Assembly (NCBI GenBank): GCA_035291605.1
Contig: DATDRS010000296.1
Coordinates: 1 to 25,719 of the forward strand
From: DATDRS01 sp035291605
GTDB lineage: Bacteria; Chloroflexota; Anaerolineae; Anaerolineales; UBA6663
Direction: 5' to 3'
Length of the DNA: 25,719 bases
Position numbers and translations under genes: made by a program. Position 1 is the stretch's first letter, and every line of letters starts with the position of its first letter. Below the pieces are notes generated by a model. The model was not told where the DNA came from and searched no databases. It saw nothing but the letters and a program-made list of their open reading frames with translations. Of the stretch, positions 15,306 through 22,571 are shown piece after piece.

Positions 15306-15323
15306 ATATGATTTGCGTCATAT
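15306..15323. promoter_or_regulatory. Crp/Fnr-type operator candidate, ATATGA-N6-TCATAT
   Basis: A perfect 6-base inverted repeat with a 6-base spacer containing the TGA-N6-TCA core typical of Crp/Fnr-family sites. Its centre is 42-43 bases upstream of the start predicted from the -10 at 15279-15284, essentially the class II activator position. The nearest family member is encoded at 16437-17129. Confidence 0.5.
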
Positions 15324-15353
15324 TTCTCGACATTCATGGTCCCTTCCCAAAAG

Positions 15354-15387
15354 AAAAGCCCGCCTTCTGGAGAAGACGGGCCTTTTT
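15354..15387. terminator. Bidirectional intrinsic terminator
   Basis: Stem GCCCGCCTTC (15358-15367) with GAAGACGGGC (15372-15381), one mismatch, loop TGGA. TTTTT follows on the plus strand (15383-15387), and AAAA precedes it (15354-15357), giving TTTT after the hairpin on the minus strand. It insulates the ctaB promoter from minus-strand transcription arriving from the right; it ends no gene in an obvious way. Confidence 0.7.
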
Positions 15388-15520
15388 CATCAGGTATCCG
15401 AGGCAGCCAGTTGCGAAGTCAGGTTGTAAGTATGATGCTCATCATAGTCGGAGACAAGCCACTTCGTCTAAACTGCATCCGAGTTTCCACTTCCCGATGC
15501 CTGGGAGTCTGCTGGACAGA

Positions 15521-15793
15521 ATGTCGCACACGAACGCCCCTGCTGCGTGGGTAGGCCGCCTCCAACTCTGGTTGCGGGATTGGGGCATCCGGCTGGGGCT
15601 GCTCAAAACCCCGCCCCCCTCTCCGCCGCCCGGCGCGCCCTACCCCGATTACGTCCCCTGCCCCCACTGCGGCGAGCCGGAAGTGGAAGTGTGGTGCTAC
15701 GAGAAGACGGTCCGGTGTCACAACTGCGGCAAGACGTTCGAGCACGCCGTGCCGCCGGACTGCCTGGGTGGCGATCAGTCATCACAGAAATAG
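15521..15793 (+). CDS. Small zinc-ribbon protein of unknown function
   Basis: 90 residues. An N-terminal amphipathic stretch ('WVGRLQLWLRDWGIRLGLL') leads to a Pro-rich linker, then a zinc-ribbon-like C-terminal part with two CxxC pairs: 'CPHCGE' and 'CHNCGK' about 17 residues apart. These would hold one structural Zn ion. I prefer ATG 15521, with GGGAG about 13 bases upstream; ATG 15497 and longer extensions are in frame but lack a better site and add low-quality sequence. No function can be given. Confidence 0.6.
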   Translation: MSHTNAPAAWVGRLQLWLRDWGIRLGLLKTPPPSPPPGAPYPDYVPCPHCGEPEVEVWCYEKTVRCHNCGKTFEHAVPPDCLGGDQSSQK

Positions 15794-15921
15794 CGCCAAC
15801 TGCCCTCTGTATCGCAGACTGGCCCCCCAGACGTCAAGCCCTGTTCCACCGGTATAGCCGTTCCCTCGGTGCACGGTCCAACTCGTCGCCCCGGCCCAGA
15901 GCCAAACCCCTAACTTGACGG

Positions 15922-15927
15922 TATAAT
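15922..15927 (+). promoter_or_regulatory. Putative -10 element for the CBS-domain gene
   Basis: A perfect TATAAT lies 42 bases before ATG 15969, predicting a start near 15934. The hexamer at the -35 position is poor; a TTGACG at 15915-15920 is too close to serve it. Confidence 0.4.
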
Positions 15928-15968
15928 CCCCTTAACGAAATTTGTACCCTCATCGTTTGGAGGTGACT

Positions 15969-16367
15969 ATGGGCCACACCGTCCGTGATTGGATGAGCAC
16001 GCCTGTGATCTTTATTGACCCGGAGTCCAGTGTCGCGCACGCCATGACGCTCATGCGCCGCCGAAATATTCACAGCCTCGTGGTGGCGCTCGATCAAGGC
16101 TACGGTATTATCACCACGACCGATATTCGCGACAAGATCGTAGGGGCCGAGCGCAACCCGGCGGAAACTAAAGTCCGAGAAATCATGACGACCCCGGTCG
16201 CCACCGCTCGCCCTGCATGGTCACTCAAAGACTGTTCGCTGAAAATGCAGTCTTTGAACATTCATCATCTGCCGGTCGCCGACGAGAGCGGCGGCCTGAT
16301 CGGCTTGATTTCCGCCACCGACATTTTCACGGCCGTGGAGGAAATAGGCTGGGAGGGCGACGAGTAA
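15969..16367 (+). CDS. Two-CBS-domain protein
   Basis: 132 residues made almost wholly of two CBS motifs. The first begins at 'VRDWMSTPVIFIDPESSVAH' and the second at 'VREIMTTPVATARPAWSLKD', ending in 'GLISATDIF'. CBS pairs (Bateman modules) bind adenine nucleotides such as AMP, ATP or SAM and usually sense energy state. No effector domain is attached, so a separate partner is likely. GGAGGTGA directly precedes ATG 15969, a strong ribosome-binding site that fixes the start and excludes the in-frame upstream ATG 15942. It converges with the Crp/Fnr gene; the 69-base gap between them holds no clear terminator. Confidence 0.9.
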   Translation: MGHTVRDWMSTPVIFIDPESSVAHAMTLMRRRNIHSLVVALDQGYGIITTTDIRDKIVGAERNPAETKVREIMTTPVATARPAWSLKDCSLKMQSLNIHHLPVADESGGLIGLISATDIFTAVEEIGWEGDE

Positions 16368-16436
16368 CCTCGCCCAATTCAACGCAACCGGTGTGCCTGA
16401 ACGAAGGGGGAATGCGGAAACGGCGAGCGCCGCCGC

Positions 16437-17129
16437 TCACTGCCACACGCTTGCGCCGTATTTGCGGAAGCCGTCTTTGTCCGTGATGACGACATAGCCG
16501 CCGCGCAGGGTTTTAACCAGCCCCTCGCTCCTGAATTTGGACATCACGCGGATAGCAGTCTCGATGGTCGTGTCTGACAGCTCGGCGATGTCCTGACGGG
16601 ACAGCCGGGCGTTGATTACCATCCCCTCCGGCGTTTCTTCTCCAAATTTGCTGGCCAGCTTGAGCAGGATGTGCGCGATGCGCCGCTCGGCGCGTTCGCT
16701 GGCCATGGCGCGCATGCGGATCACGCCCAGCAACCGCTCCCCCAGCACTTCGATGACGCGCACGGCCACCGCCGGATAATTCCGCAGGAGGCGCTTGTAC
16801 TCCTCCACTGGCAAACTGAGCGCCGTCACATTGGAGAGCGCCTGCGCCGTCGCCGGCTGCTGGGCCATCAGCATCGTCGCGCCGCCGAAGAGCTCGCCGG
16901 GCGAGATCACCTCCAGGACGATTTCCTTCCCCTCCTCGCCGTACTTGACGATTTTCACCTGGCCGTCTTTGGCCACCCAAAAGCGGGTCGCCGGGTCGCC
17001 CTCGAAAAAAATAAACTCGTCGCGCTCAAACCGGCTCTCGTTGAACCACGGCGCAACGGCCGACAGCTCCGCCTGGGTCAGTCCATTGAACAGCGGGAGG
17101 CGGGCCAGGAGCTCGGGCGTGGAAATCAT
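16437..17129 (-). CDS. Crp/Fnr-family transcription regulator without cysteines
   Basis: 230 residues. An N-terminal cyclic-nucleotide-binding-type beta barrel (about 8-120; 'GDPATRFWVAKDGQVKIV', 'ISPGELFGGATML') is followed by the long dimer helix and a Crp-type winged helix-turn-helix (about 150-225). The recognition helix 'TTIETAIRVMSKF' keeps the Glu and Arg that, in Crp and Fnr, contact the TGA part of the site. There is no Cys anywhere, so it cannot be an Fe-S FNR; DNR/NnrR-type haem-based NO sensing or small-ligand binding remain possible. The predicted promoter puts the transcript start at the A of the ATG, so the mRNA may be leaderless, which fits the absence of a ribosome-binding site. 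It is a candidate regulator of the site at 15306-15323. Confidence 0.92.
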   Translation of the reverse strand: MISTPELLARLPLFNGLTQAELSAVAPWFNESRFERDEFIFFEGDPATRFWVAKDGQVKIVKYGEEGKEIVLEVISPGELFGGATMLMAQQPATAQALSNVTALSLPVEEYKRLLRNYPAVAVRVIEVLGERLLGVIRMRAMASERAERRIAHILLKLASKFGEETPEGMVINARLSRQDIAELSDTTIETAIRVMSKFRSEGLVKTLRGGYVVITDKDGFRKYGASVWQ

Positions 17130-17135
17130 ACGGGC

Positions 17136-17164
17136 AGTCTAACCGCAAGCAGCCTTCATCGCAA
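17136..17164 (-). promoter_or_regulatory. Putative promoter of the Crp/Fnr gene, giving a leaderless mRNA
   Basis: On the minus strand, TTGCGA (17159-17164) and TAGACT (17136-17141) are 17 bases apart. The predicted start is position 17129, the first base of the ATG. Confidence 0.5.
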
Positions 17165-17173
17165 GTCTAAAGA

Positions 17174-17217
17174 AAAGTTACCGCAAAGTTACCGAAAAGG
17201 TGAACAAACCGTAACCT
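17174..17217. promoter_or_regulatory. Tandem 11-base repeats in the divergent promoter region
   Basis: AAAGTTACCG occurs at 17174-17183 and again at 17185-17194, exactly 11 bases apart. Two weaker units in the same register follow at 17196 and 17207. Direct repeats with 11-base spacing are the usual binding pattern of OmpR/PhoB-type regulators; one is encoded at 20734-21417 in the same plus-strand gene group. Confidence 0.5.
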
Positions 17218-17283
17218 GAGCGGAAACTGGCGGTGAACTTGACCCCCTATGATGACCACAAATCAAGCCTCTGGGAGCCTAAA

Positions 17284-17796
17284 ATGACTGACGACACCCG
17301 CTTCCAAACCCGCTGCAAAGTTGCCCGCCTTGGCATCTTCCTGTTCCTGATCGGCTTCGGGCTGCGCATTTTCGGCGCCGCGCTGGACGAGGAAACACCG
17401 ACCGCCGCGGCCGCCGGCATCGCCCCGCCCCCTCCCGCCCGCGCCGGACCGAAAATCTTCGTCCGCTTCGAGTGGCTCAGCCGCTGCGGCGCGGCGGAAA
17501 CGCTGGCGCAGTTGGGCCTGTACACCGCGAGCGACGCGCCCTGCCAGCCGAGCCAGGCCGTCTCCCTGACGTGGCTGCAAAGCCAACTGGCTGTCAATGG
17601 TCTCCTGACCACCGGCGAATACATCGAACCCGCGCCCGATGCGCCGAACCTCCCGTGCAGCCTGCGCGTGCTGACCACGACGATGAACCAACCGGCGGGT
17701 TGGATTTGCTCCGACGCCAACGGCCTGTACCGCGCCGACGGGGATGGGGTGGGTGCGGCGCGCAGAGTGCAGTTGCTGGTTGGCAGTCGTCAGTAA
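17284..17796 (+). CDS. Membrane-anchored protein of unknown function with four outer Cys
   Basis: 170 residues. A short basic N-terminus precedes one membrane helix ('LGIFLFLIGFGLRIFGAAL'), then an Ala/Pro-rich linker ('PTAAAAGIAPPPPARAG') and an outer domain of about 110 residues with four cysteines ('SRCG', 'APCQ', 'LPCS', 'WICS'), enough for two disulphides. I do not recognise the family. ATG 17284 is chosen because GGGAG lies 6 bases upstream; an in-frame GTG at 17233 has no such site. A TATGAT at 17248-17253 could be its -10 element. It opens a same-strand group with two secreted propellers and a two-component pair, so a role in envelope sensing is plausible. Confidence 0.65.
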   Translation: MTDDTRFQTRCKVARLGIFLFLIGFGLRIFGAALDEETPTAAAAGIAPPPPARAGPKIFVRFEWLSRCGAAETLAQLGLYTASDAPCQPSQAVSLTWLQSQLAVNGLLTTGEYIEPAPDAPNLPCSLRVLTTTMNQPAGWICSDANGLYRADGDGVGAARRVQLLVGSRQ

Positions 17797-17835
17797 TCAG
17801 TGATCAGTCACTCTGCATTCTTCAAGGAGACCCCC

Positions 17836-19245
17836 ATGCTCAAGAGAACTCTGCCCATCCTCGTTTGCCTCTCGATGTTCTTCACCGCCCTGCCTGCCCA
17901 GGCCGATACCGGCCCCATCCAACGCCTGGGCACGGGCATCCCTATTTCCATCGCCGTCGCGCCCGACGGTAAAACCCTCGCCGTCGGCTCCAGCATTGGC
18001 GTATGGTTCTTAGACGCCGTCACCCTCCTACCCCTCCATTTTTGGGATACGGGCGTGTGGGTGAATTCAGTTGAATACAGCGTGGAGGGGCGCTACTTGA
18101 AAGTGAATGAGATGGTGTACGACGCTGCTGACGGAAGTCCGGCCAACGACGTCACCACACTCTGGCTCGAACCTGCTTGCGCTCAAGAGCGCAATCTGTG
18201 CGTCGAGGCTATGGGGGGTCATTTCAACATCGTCAACACGGACACCGGCCTGGTGATAACGCAAATCCCCGACCAGTGGGATGCCAACTCCATCGAGGCC
18301 GCCTTCTCGCCGGATGGCGCGACCATCTACGGCGTCGTCAGCGGCGTCATCAAAGCATGGGATGTTCACGGCCAGCTCCAAACCCAACTGGCAGACTTCT
18401 TCACCGGGCCGCTGCGCAAGGTGGCCTGGTCGCCCAACGGCGCAGAAGTCCTCTCCCACAACACCTGGCGCCCCACCTGCCGCCTCTATTGCTATTACTA
18501 CTACGCGCCGTCGCGAGATGGCGTCCCCGTGCACGCGACACGCTCGATCTGGAACGTCGCCACCGCCCAAATCGTGCGCTCCGACGAGTGCTGGTACGGC
18601 GACTTCGCGTGCAACAGGCCGAAAGTGACCGGCTGGTACGACCGCATCCAAGCGCGCGACCCAGCCTCCGGCAAAGTCCTACACGACTTTCGCCCGCATC
18701 GCCTGGGCCTGTCTGCCGTCGCCCTCAGCGCAGACGGGCGCTGGTTAGCCACCAGCGGCGAGGAATCCTACTTCTACCGTTACGACTGGGAGCGCACTTA
18801 CGTCGGCGCGACGCGCCTGTGGGACGCACAGACCTTCACCCAACAAACTTTACTCCCGACCCAGTTCTATGACCTGGCCTTCTCGCCCGATGGCTGCCTC
18901 GTCGTCGGTCACACCGAGGCCGGGTTAGCCGCGTGGGATTGGCAGACCGGGCAAAGACTTTGGATCGCCGACGAAGCCATTCCGCCCATCAAGTACCACT
19001 CCTACTACACCACCTATCGCTACCGGCGTTTCGATCAAGGCGTGGCGGTCAGCCCGTCTGGCGAGCTCGTCGCGGCTTACACGAAAGCCAACACGATCCG
19101 CCTCTACCGCCTCGCCACAGGCGAGCACGTCGCCACCTTTACCGGCCACACCGTCTCCGTCACCGGCGCTGCTTTCAGCCCCGATAGCGCCCAACTTGCC
19201 GCCAGCAGTTACGACGGCACCGTGCTCATATGGCCCGTCCCCTGA
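17836..19245 (+). CDS. Secreted WD40-type beta-propeller protein, copy 1
   Basis: 469 residues with a Sec signal peptide ('MLKRTLPILVCLSMFFTALPAQA', cleavage likely after AQA). The rest is a chain of WD/YVTN-like blades, with recurring 'FSPDG'/'SADGRWLATSG' strands and a final 'GHTVSVTGAAFSPDSAQLAA', 'SSYDGTVLIWPVP'. Such propellers bind proteins or other ligands and are rarely enzymes. Three loops are unusually rich in Cys and Tyr: 'CRLYCYYYYAPS', 'SYFYRYDWERTYVG' and 'YHSYYTTYRYRR'. AAGGAGA lies 5 bases before ATG 17836. The next gene is a tandem paralogue with the same framework. I infer an outer sensing or adhesion role linked to the two-component pair downstream; no function is proven. 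Confidence 0.85.
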   Translation: MLKRTLPILVCLSMFFTALPAQADTGPIQRLGTGIPISIAVAPDGKTLAVGSSIGVWFLDAVTLLPLHFWDTGVWVNSVEYSVEGRYLKVNEMVYDAADGSPANDVTTLWLEPACAQERNLCVEAMGGHFNIVNTDTGLVITQIPDQWDANSIEAAFSPDGATIYGVVSGVIKAWDVHGQLQTQLADFFTGPLRKVAWSPNGAEVLSHNTWRPTCRLYCYYYYAPSRDGVPVHATRSIWNVATAQIVRSDECWYGDFACNRPKVTGWYDRIQARDPASGKVLHDFRPHRLGLSAVALSADGRWLATSGEESYFYRYDWERTYVGATRLWDAQTFTQQTLLPTQFYDLAFSPDGCLVVGHTEAGLAAWDWQTGQRLWIADEAIPPIKYHSYYTTYRYRRFDQGVAVSPSGELVAAYTKANTIRLYRLATGEHVATFTGHTVSVTGAAFSPDSAQLAASSYDGTVLIWPVP

Positions 19246-19287
19246 AAAACAGCTCCATAGTAGAATGGTTGCTCCCCACCCGCCGCT

Positions 19288-19308
19288 CCTCTCCTCACCA
19301 GGGAGAGG
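19288..19308. repeat. Palindrome upstream of propeller copy 2
   Basis: CCTCTCC (19288-19294) pairs with GGAGAGG (19302-19308). It shares its core with the larger palindrome at 21432-21455; both occupy gaps just before a coding start, and the purine-rich right side lies next to the ribosome-binding region. Confidence 0.5.
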
Positions 19309-19336
19309 AACCGGAGGTGAGAAAGGAGCCTCCACA

Positions 19337-20725
19337 GTGTTCAAAAAGGTTTTTCTCGCGATCACCCTTCTCCCCATCCTCTTCCCCCGGGCCGCCCTCC
19401 CTGCCCGCGCGGAGGCCGGCCCGGTCACCTCATCCATCGCGCGCCTCGGCACAGGCATCCCCACATCCATTGCGGCTTCGCCGTTCGGCCAGGCGCTCGC
19501 CGTCGGCGCCAGCATCGGCGTGTGGTTCCTCGATCCGGCCTCGCTCCAGCCCTTCGGCTTCTGGGAGGTCGGCGCGTGGGTCAACGCCGTCGAGTACAGC
19601 GACGACGGGCGCTACCTGCGCGTCAACGACACCGTCTATAACCCCTCCGACGGCAGCCTGGCCGGAGTGGAGATCGAGCAGATCGCGTGGGCCAATCACC
19701 TCTGCACGCTCGACGGGCAAAAGTGCGCGCAGCCCGGCAATGCCGCCTTTATCATCACCGGCCTCCCGCGCCCAGTGCGCATACTCACGGATTGGGTCAG
19801 CAAAGATGCAACGTGGTCCCTGGACGGGCGGACGCTGTACGGCGTAGTCGGGGGTGAGATCCGGGCGTGGGAGGCGGCCTCGCGGAGACAAACCAAAAGG
19901 CTCCGGGACTTCTTCACGGGCGAGCTGCGCCAGGTCCTGTGGTCGGCGGACGGCGCGCACATTTCCTCCGGCACGGCGGTCTGGGACGTAGACAACGCGC
20001 AAGTTTCAGGTATGCGCCGCTGCCCGTGGGAAAACCGGGAGGTATTCGATTGCAAACCGTCCGCGCTTTCGTGGAGTGGACAAAGGGTCAGACTCAATCT
20101 GCCGGGGCGCGCGGCGCGCAGCTTTGAGCCGCACCACGTCGTGCTCACCGACGCCGAACTGAGCAGCGACGGGCGTTTCATCGCCACAAGCGGCGGGGAT
20201 GTGCTGGCCTGCTACAAAGCCAAGGACGGACACGGCGTTTATGATGCTTGCTCGGTCACGGCAGCCTCGGTCCGCATCTGGGATGTCCAGTCGTTCACGC
20301 CCTTGTTTGAACTGCCGACGGTTTTCTACAACCTCAATTTCTCGCCGGACGGGACGCTTTTGATCGGGCACACGCAATCCGGGATCGAGGTCTGGGATTG
20401 GTTTAACCGCTGGAAGGTATGGGAGGTCGGCGAGGATCTTGGCGACCAGTGCCCCCTGGCCTCGTATGGCTACTACTACTGGTGCCGACAACGTCCGGGC
20501 GGGATGCTCATCAGCCCCAACGGCCACTATGCCGCCAGTTACGGCAACGCTTCGACCGGCAGCGCAGTCCGCCTCTACCGCGTTTCCAGCGGCGAACTCG
20601 TCACCACCTTCGCCGGCCACACCGCGCTGGTCACAGGCGGCGCTTTCAGCCTCGACGGTTCAAGGCTTGCCGCCAGCAGCCTCGACGGCACGATCCTGAT
20701 CTGGGCCGTGCCGCCGAGTTGGTAG
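19337..20725 (+). CDS. Secreted WD40-type beta-propeller protein, copy 2
   Basis: 462 residues, paralogue of the preceding gene. The signal peptide reads 'FKKVFLAITLLPILFPRAALPARA'. The shared framework begins 'RLGTGIPTSIAASP', 'LAVGASIGVWFLD' and ends 'GHTALVTGGAFSLDGSRLAA', 'SSLDGTILIWAVPPSW'. Loops at the same places differ strongly and carry Cys pairs: 'CTLDGQKC', 'CPWENREVFDC', 'CYKAKDGHGVYDAC', 'CPLASYGYYYWC'. GTG 19337 is chosen because GAAAGGAG lies 8 bases upstream and the signal peptide begins there; an in-frame extension to 19196 overlaps copy 1 and is unlikely. The stop TAG overlaps an in-frame GTG of the response regulator (TAGTG), so the genes are tightly linked. The function is unknown; ligand binding outside the cell is inferred. 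Confidence 0.85.
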   Translation: MFKKVFLAITLLPILFPRAALPARAEAGPVTSSIARLGTGIPTSIAASPFGQALAVGASIGVWFLDPASLQPFGFWEVGAWVNAVEYSDDGRYLRVNDTVYNPSDGSLAGVEIEQIAWANHLCTLDGQKCAQPGNAAFIITGLPRPVRILTDWVSKDATWSLDGRTLYGVVGGEIRAWEAASRRQTKRLRDFFTGELRQVLWSADGAHISSGTAVWDVDNAQVSGMRRCPWENREVFDCKPSALSWSGQRVRLNLPGRAARSFEPHHVVLTDAELSSDGRFIATSGGDVLACYKAKDGHGVYDACSVTAASVRIWDVQSFTPLFELPTVFYNLNFSPDGTLLIGHTQSGIEVWDWFNRWKVWEVGEDLGDQCPLASYGYYYWCRQRPGGMLISPNGHYAASYGNASTGSAVRLYRVSSGELVTTFAGHTALVTGGAFSLDGSRLAASSLDGTILIWAVPPSW

Positions 20726-20733
20726 TGAAGACG

Positions 20734-21417
20734 ATGCCACCCAAAATCCTCATCGCGGACGACAATCCGAACATCATCTCGTTCGTCCAACCAGCGCTAG
20801 AGCGCGAGGGGTACACCGTCGTCGCCTCTGCCGGCGGGGCCGAGGCGCTCTACAAGTGGGAAAGCGAGCACCCTGCGCTCATCATCTTAGATATCGAGAT
20901 GCCCGACCCCAACGGCCTCGCCGTCTGCCGCAAAATCCGAGAGGCGGGCGATCAGACGCCTATCATCTTCCTCACCGTGCGCGACAGCGTTAGCGACCTC
21001 GAACTCGGCTTCACCCTCGGCGCAAGCGACTACATGTCCAAGCCCTTCGACATCCGCGAGCTGCTCGCCCGCGTCAAGGCCCGCCTTCCGCGCGCCTTGC
21101 AGGAGTTTGACGATTACCTCCGCGTGGACTCGACCCGCCGCGCCGTCAGCGTCAAACGCGAGGGCGGCTGGACGGTCGCTGACCTCACCCCGCGCGAGTT
21201 TGACCTGCTCAACTACCTCGTCACCAACGCGGGCCGCCCCATCGGGCGCACGGCCCTCCTCGAGGCGGTCTTCGGCATCCCCGGCGACAGCGACATCGAG
21301 ACCAAGACCCTCGAAAAACACATCTGGTCCCTGCGTCAGAAAATCGAGCCGAACACCAAAGAGCCACGATATATTGTGAATGTGAGGGGAGTCGGATACA
21401 AATTCGACGTCTCCTAA
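20734..21417 (+). CDS. OmpR/PhoB-family response regulator
   Basis: 227 residues. The receiver domain has D9-D10, phospho-acceptor Asp53 ('LIILDIEMPDPNG'), 'FLTVRD' and the Lys in 'SKPFDIREL'. The C-terminal winged helix is of OmpR type ('LTPREFDLLNYLVTNAGRPI', 'LEKHIWSLRQKIE', 'YIVNVRGVGYKF'). The cognate kinase follows after 59 bases. ATG 20734 is taken as start; GTG 20725, overlapping the stop of the propeller gene, is an alternative suggesting translational coupling. Such regulators bind 11-base direct repeats, and repeats of that spacing occur at 17174-17217 upstream of the gene group. Confidence 0.93.
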   Translation: MPPKILIADDNPNIISFVQPALEREGYTVVASAGGAEALYKWESEHPALIILDIEMPDPNGLAVCRKIREAGDQTPIIFLTVRDSVSDLELGFTLGASDYMSKPFDIRELLARVKARLPRALQEFDDYLRVDSTRRAVSVKREGGWTVADLTPREFDLLNYLVTNAGRPIGRTALLEAVFGIPGDSDIETKTLEKHIWSLRQKIEPNTKEPRYIVNVRGVGYKFDVS

Positions 21418-21431
21418 CCTTCACCCCTGAG

Positions 21432-21455
21432 CCCTCTCCTTAAAAAGGGAGAGGG
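21432..21455. repeat. Palindrome before the OmpR-partner kinase gene
   Basis: Arms 21432-21441 and 21446-21455 pair over 10 bases with one T-G pair around AAAA (CCCTCTCCTT / AGGGAGAGGG). The purine-rich sequence after it (GGAGTGAGGG) provides the only ribosome-binding candidate for ATG 21477. CCCTCTCC...GGAGAGGG repeats of this sort are common in intergenic DNA of many GC-rich bacteria. Confidence 0.65.
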
Positions 21456-21476
21456 GTTGGAGTGAGGGTCAGTCCC

Positions 21477-22571
21477 ATGCCCGACGTAATCATCTATTTC
21501 GGCCCGCTCGAACTCACCGCCGTCGTCCTCGGCCTCATCCTCGTCACAGCAGCGATCGTTTTCTGGCGGCAACGAAACACCCTCACCCGCCAGCGCCGCG
21601 CGCTGCTCGACAGCTTGCCCTACCCCGCGCTCCTCTTTCGCGGCAAAAAACTCGCCGCGCACAACGCGGCTGCTGGCGATTGGCGCGAGGACCTTGAGCT
21701 CCACGCCCTCGCCGCCGACTCGTTCCGGCAGAGGCAGAACATCCTGCGCGCCATCCCCGCCGTCGAGGGGCAGAGTTTTCAGGCGCGCGCCATCCACCTG
21801 AGCGAGGGCGACACGCTCCTGCTCCTCGAAGACCTGGCCGCCGCGCAGCGCCAGCAGGCCTTCTACCGCAACTTCATCCAGAACGTCAGCCACGAGCTCA
21901 AGACCCCGCTCACCGTCATCCAGGGGCACGCCGCCAAAATGGGCGACGCGCCCGACGACCGTGAGGGCTGGCTCGCCTCGCGCCGCATCATCGCCGACGA
22001 AGCCAAGCGCCTCACGCAACTCGTGGACAATCTGCTCACCCTCGCCCGCCTCGAATCGCCCTCCTTCACGCTCGACCGCGCCCCGCTCAACTTCGGCGCG
22101 CTCCTCGAAGAAGCCATCCTGCAAATCTCCGACCTCGCCGAGGAGCGCCGCCTCGCGCTCAGCCTCAACCTCGCGCCCGGCCTCCCGCGCCTTGAAGGCG
22201 ACCGCGCCCGGCTCAAGCAGGTCGTCCTCAACCTGCTCGACAACGCTATCAAATACACGCCCTCTGGCGGGAGCATCACCGTAGACGTGCGCGCGGACGA
22301 TAACCGCATCGCCTGTTCGGTGAGCGACACGGGCGAAGGTATCCCGCCCGACGATGTGCCTTACATCTTCGACAAGCTCTACCGGGCGCGCCGCGCCAAT
22401 CGCCGCCCTGTCGAAGGCTCCGGCCTCGGCCTCACCATCGCCCAGCAAATCATCCGCGCCCACGGCGGCGACCTCGCCGTACAATCGGAGCCTGGCAAAG
22501 GCTCTACCTTCACCCTCACGTTGCCAAAACCTCCAATCTCTAATCTCCAACCTCCAACCTCTAATCTCTAA
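21477..22571 (+). CDS. Sensor histidine kinase, PhoR-like, without an outer sensing domain
   Basis: 364 residues. One membrane helix near the N-terminus ('LTAVVLGLILVTAAIVFW') is preceded by only about 14 residues. A PAS-like region (about 45-120) leads to HisKA with His139 in 'NVSHELKTPLTVIQGH', then HATPase_c with 'NLLDNAIKYTPSGG', 'DTGEGIPPDD' and 'GSGLGLTIAQ'. It pairs with the OmpR-type regulator just upstream. Lacking an outer domain, it must sense inside the cell or membrane, or through a partner such as the secreted propellers or the anchored protein of the same group. ATG 21477 is chosen; GTG 21462 is possible. The last residues and stop codon are encoded by a heptamer repeat. Confidence 0.92.
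   Translation: MPDVIIYFGPLELTAVVLGLILVTAAIVFWRQRNTLTRQRRALLDSLPYPALLFRGKKLAAHNAAAGDWREDLELHALAADSFRQRQNILRAIPAVEGQSFQARAIHLSEGDTLLLLEDLAAAQRQQAFYRNFIQNVSHELKTPLTVIQGHAAKMGDAPDDREGWLASRRIIADEAKRLTQLVDNLLTLARLESPSFTLDRAPLNFGALLEEAILQISDLAEERRLALSLNLAPGLPRLEGDRARLKQVVLNLLDNAIKYTPSGGSITVDVRADDNRIACSVSDTGEGIPPDDVPYIFDKLYRARRANRRPVEGSGLGLTIAQQIIRAHGGDLAVQSEPGKGSTFTLTLPKPPISNLQPPTSNL

Larger units (their letters stand above)
15195..15520. other. Intergenic region between divergent genes (326 bases)
   Basis: It holds, from left to right: the ribosome-binding site of ctaB (15201-15207), a minus-strand -10 element (15279-15284), a Crp/Fnr-type palindrome (15306-15323) and a hairpin with T-tracts on both sides (15354-15387). 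The part 15388-15520 shows nothing I can name; no tRNA-like or riboswitch-like structure was recognised. Confidence 0.6.

Noticed and set aside
16437..17129. FNR-type oxygen sensor
   Set aside because: The protein contains no cysteine, so it cannot hold the Fe-S cluster of FNR.
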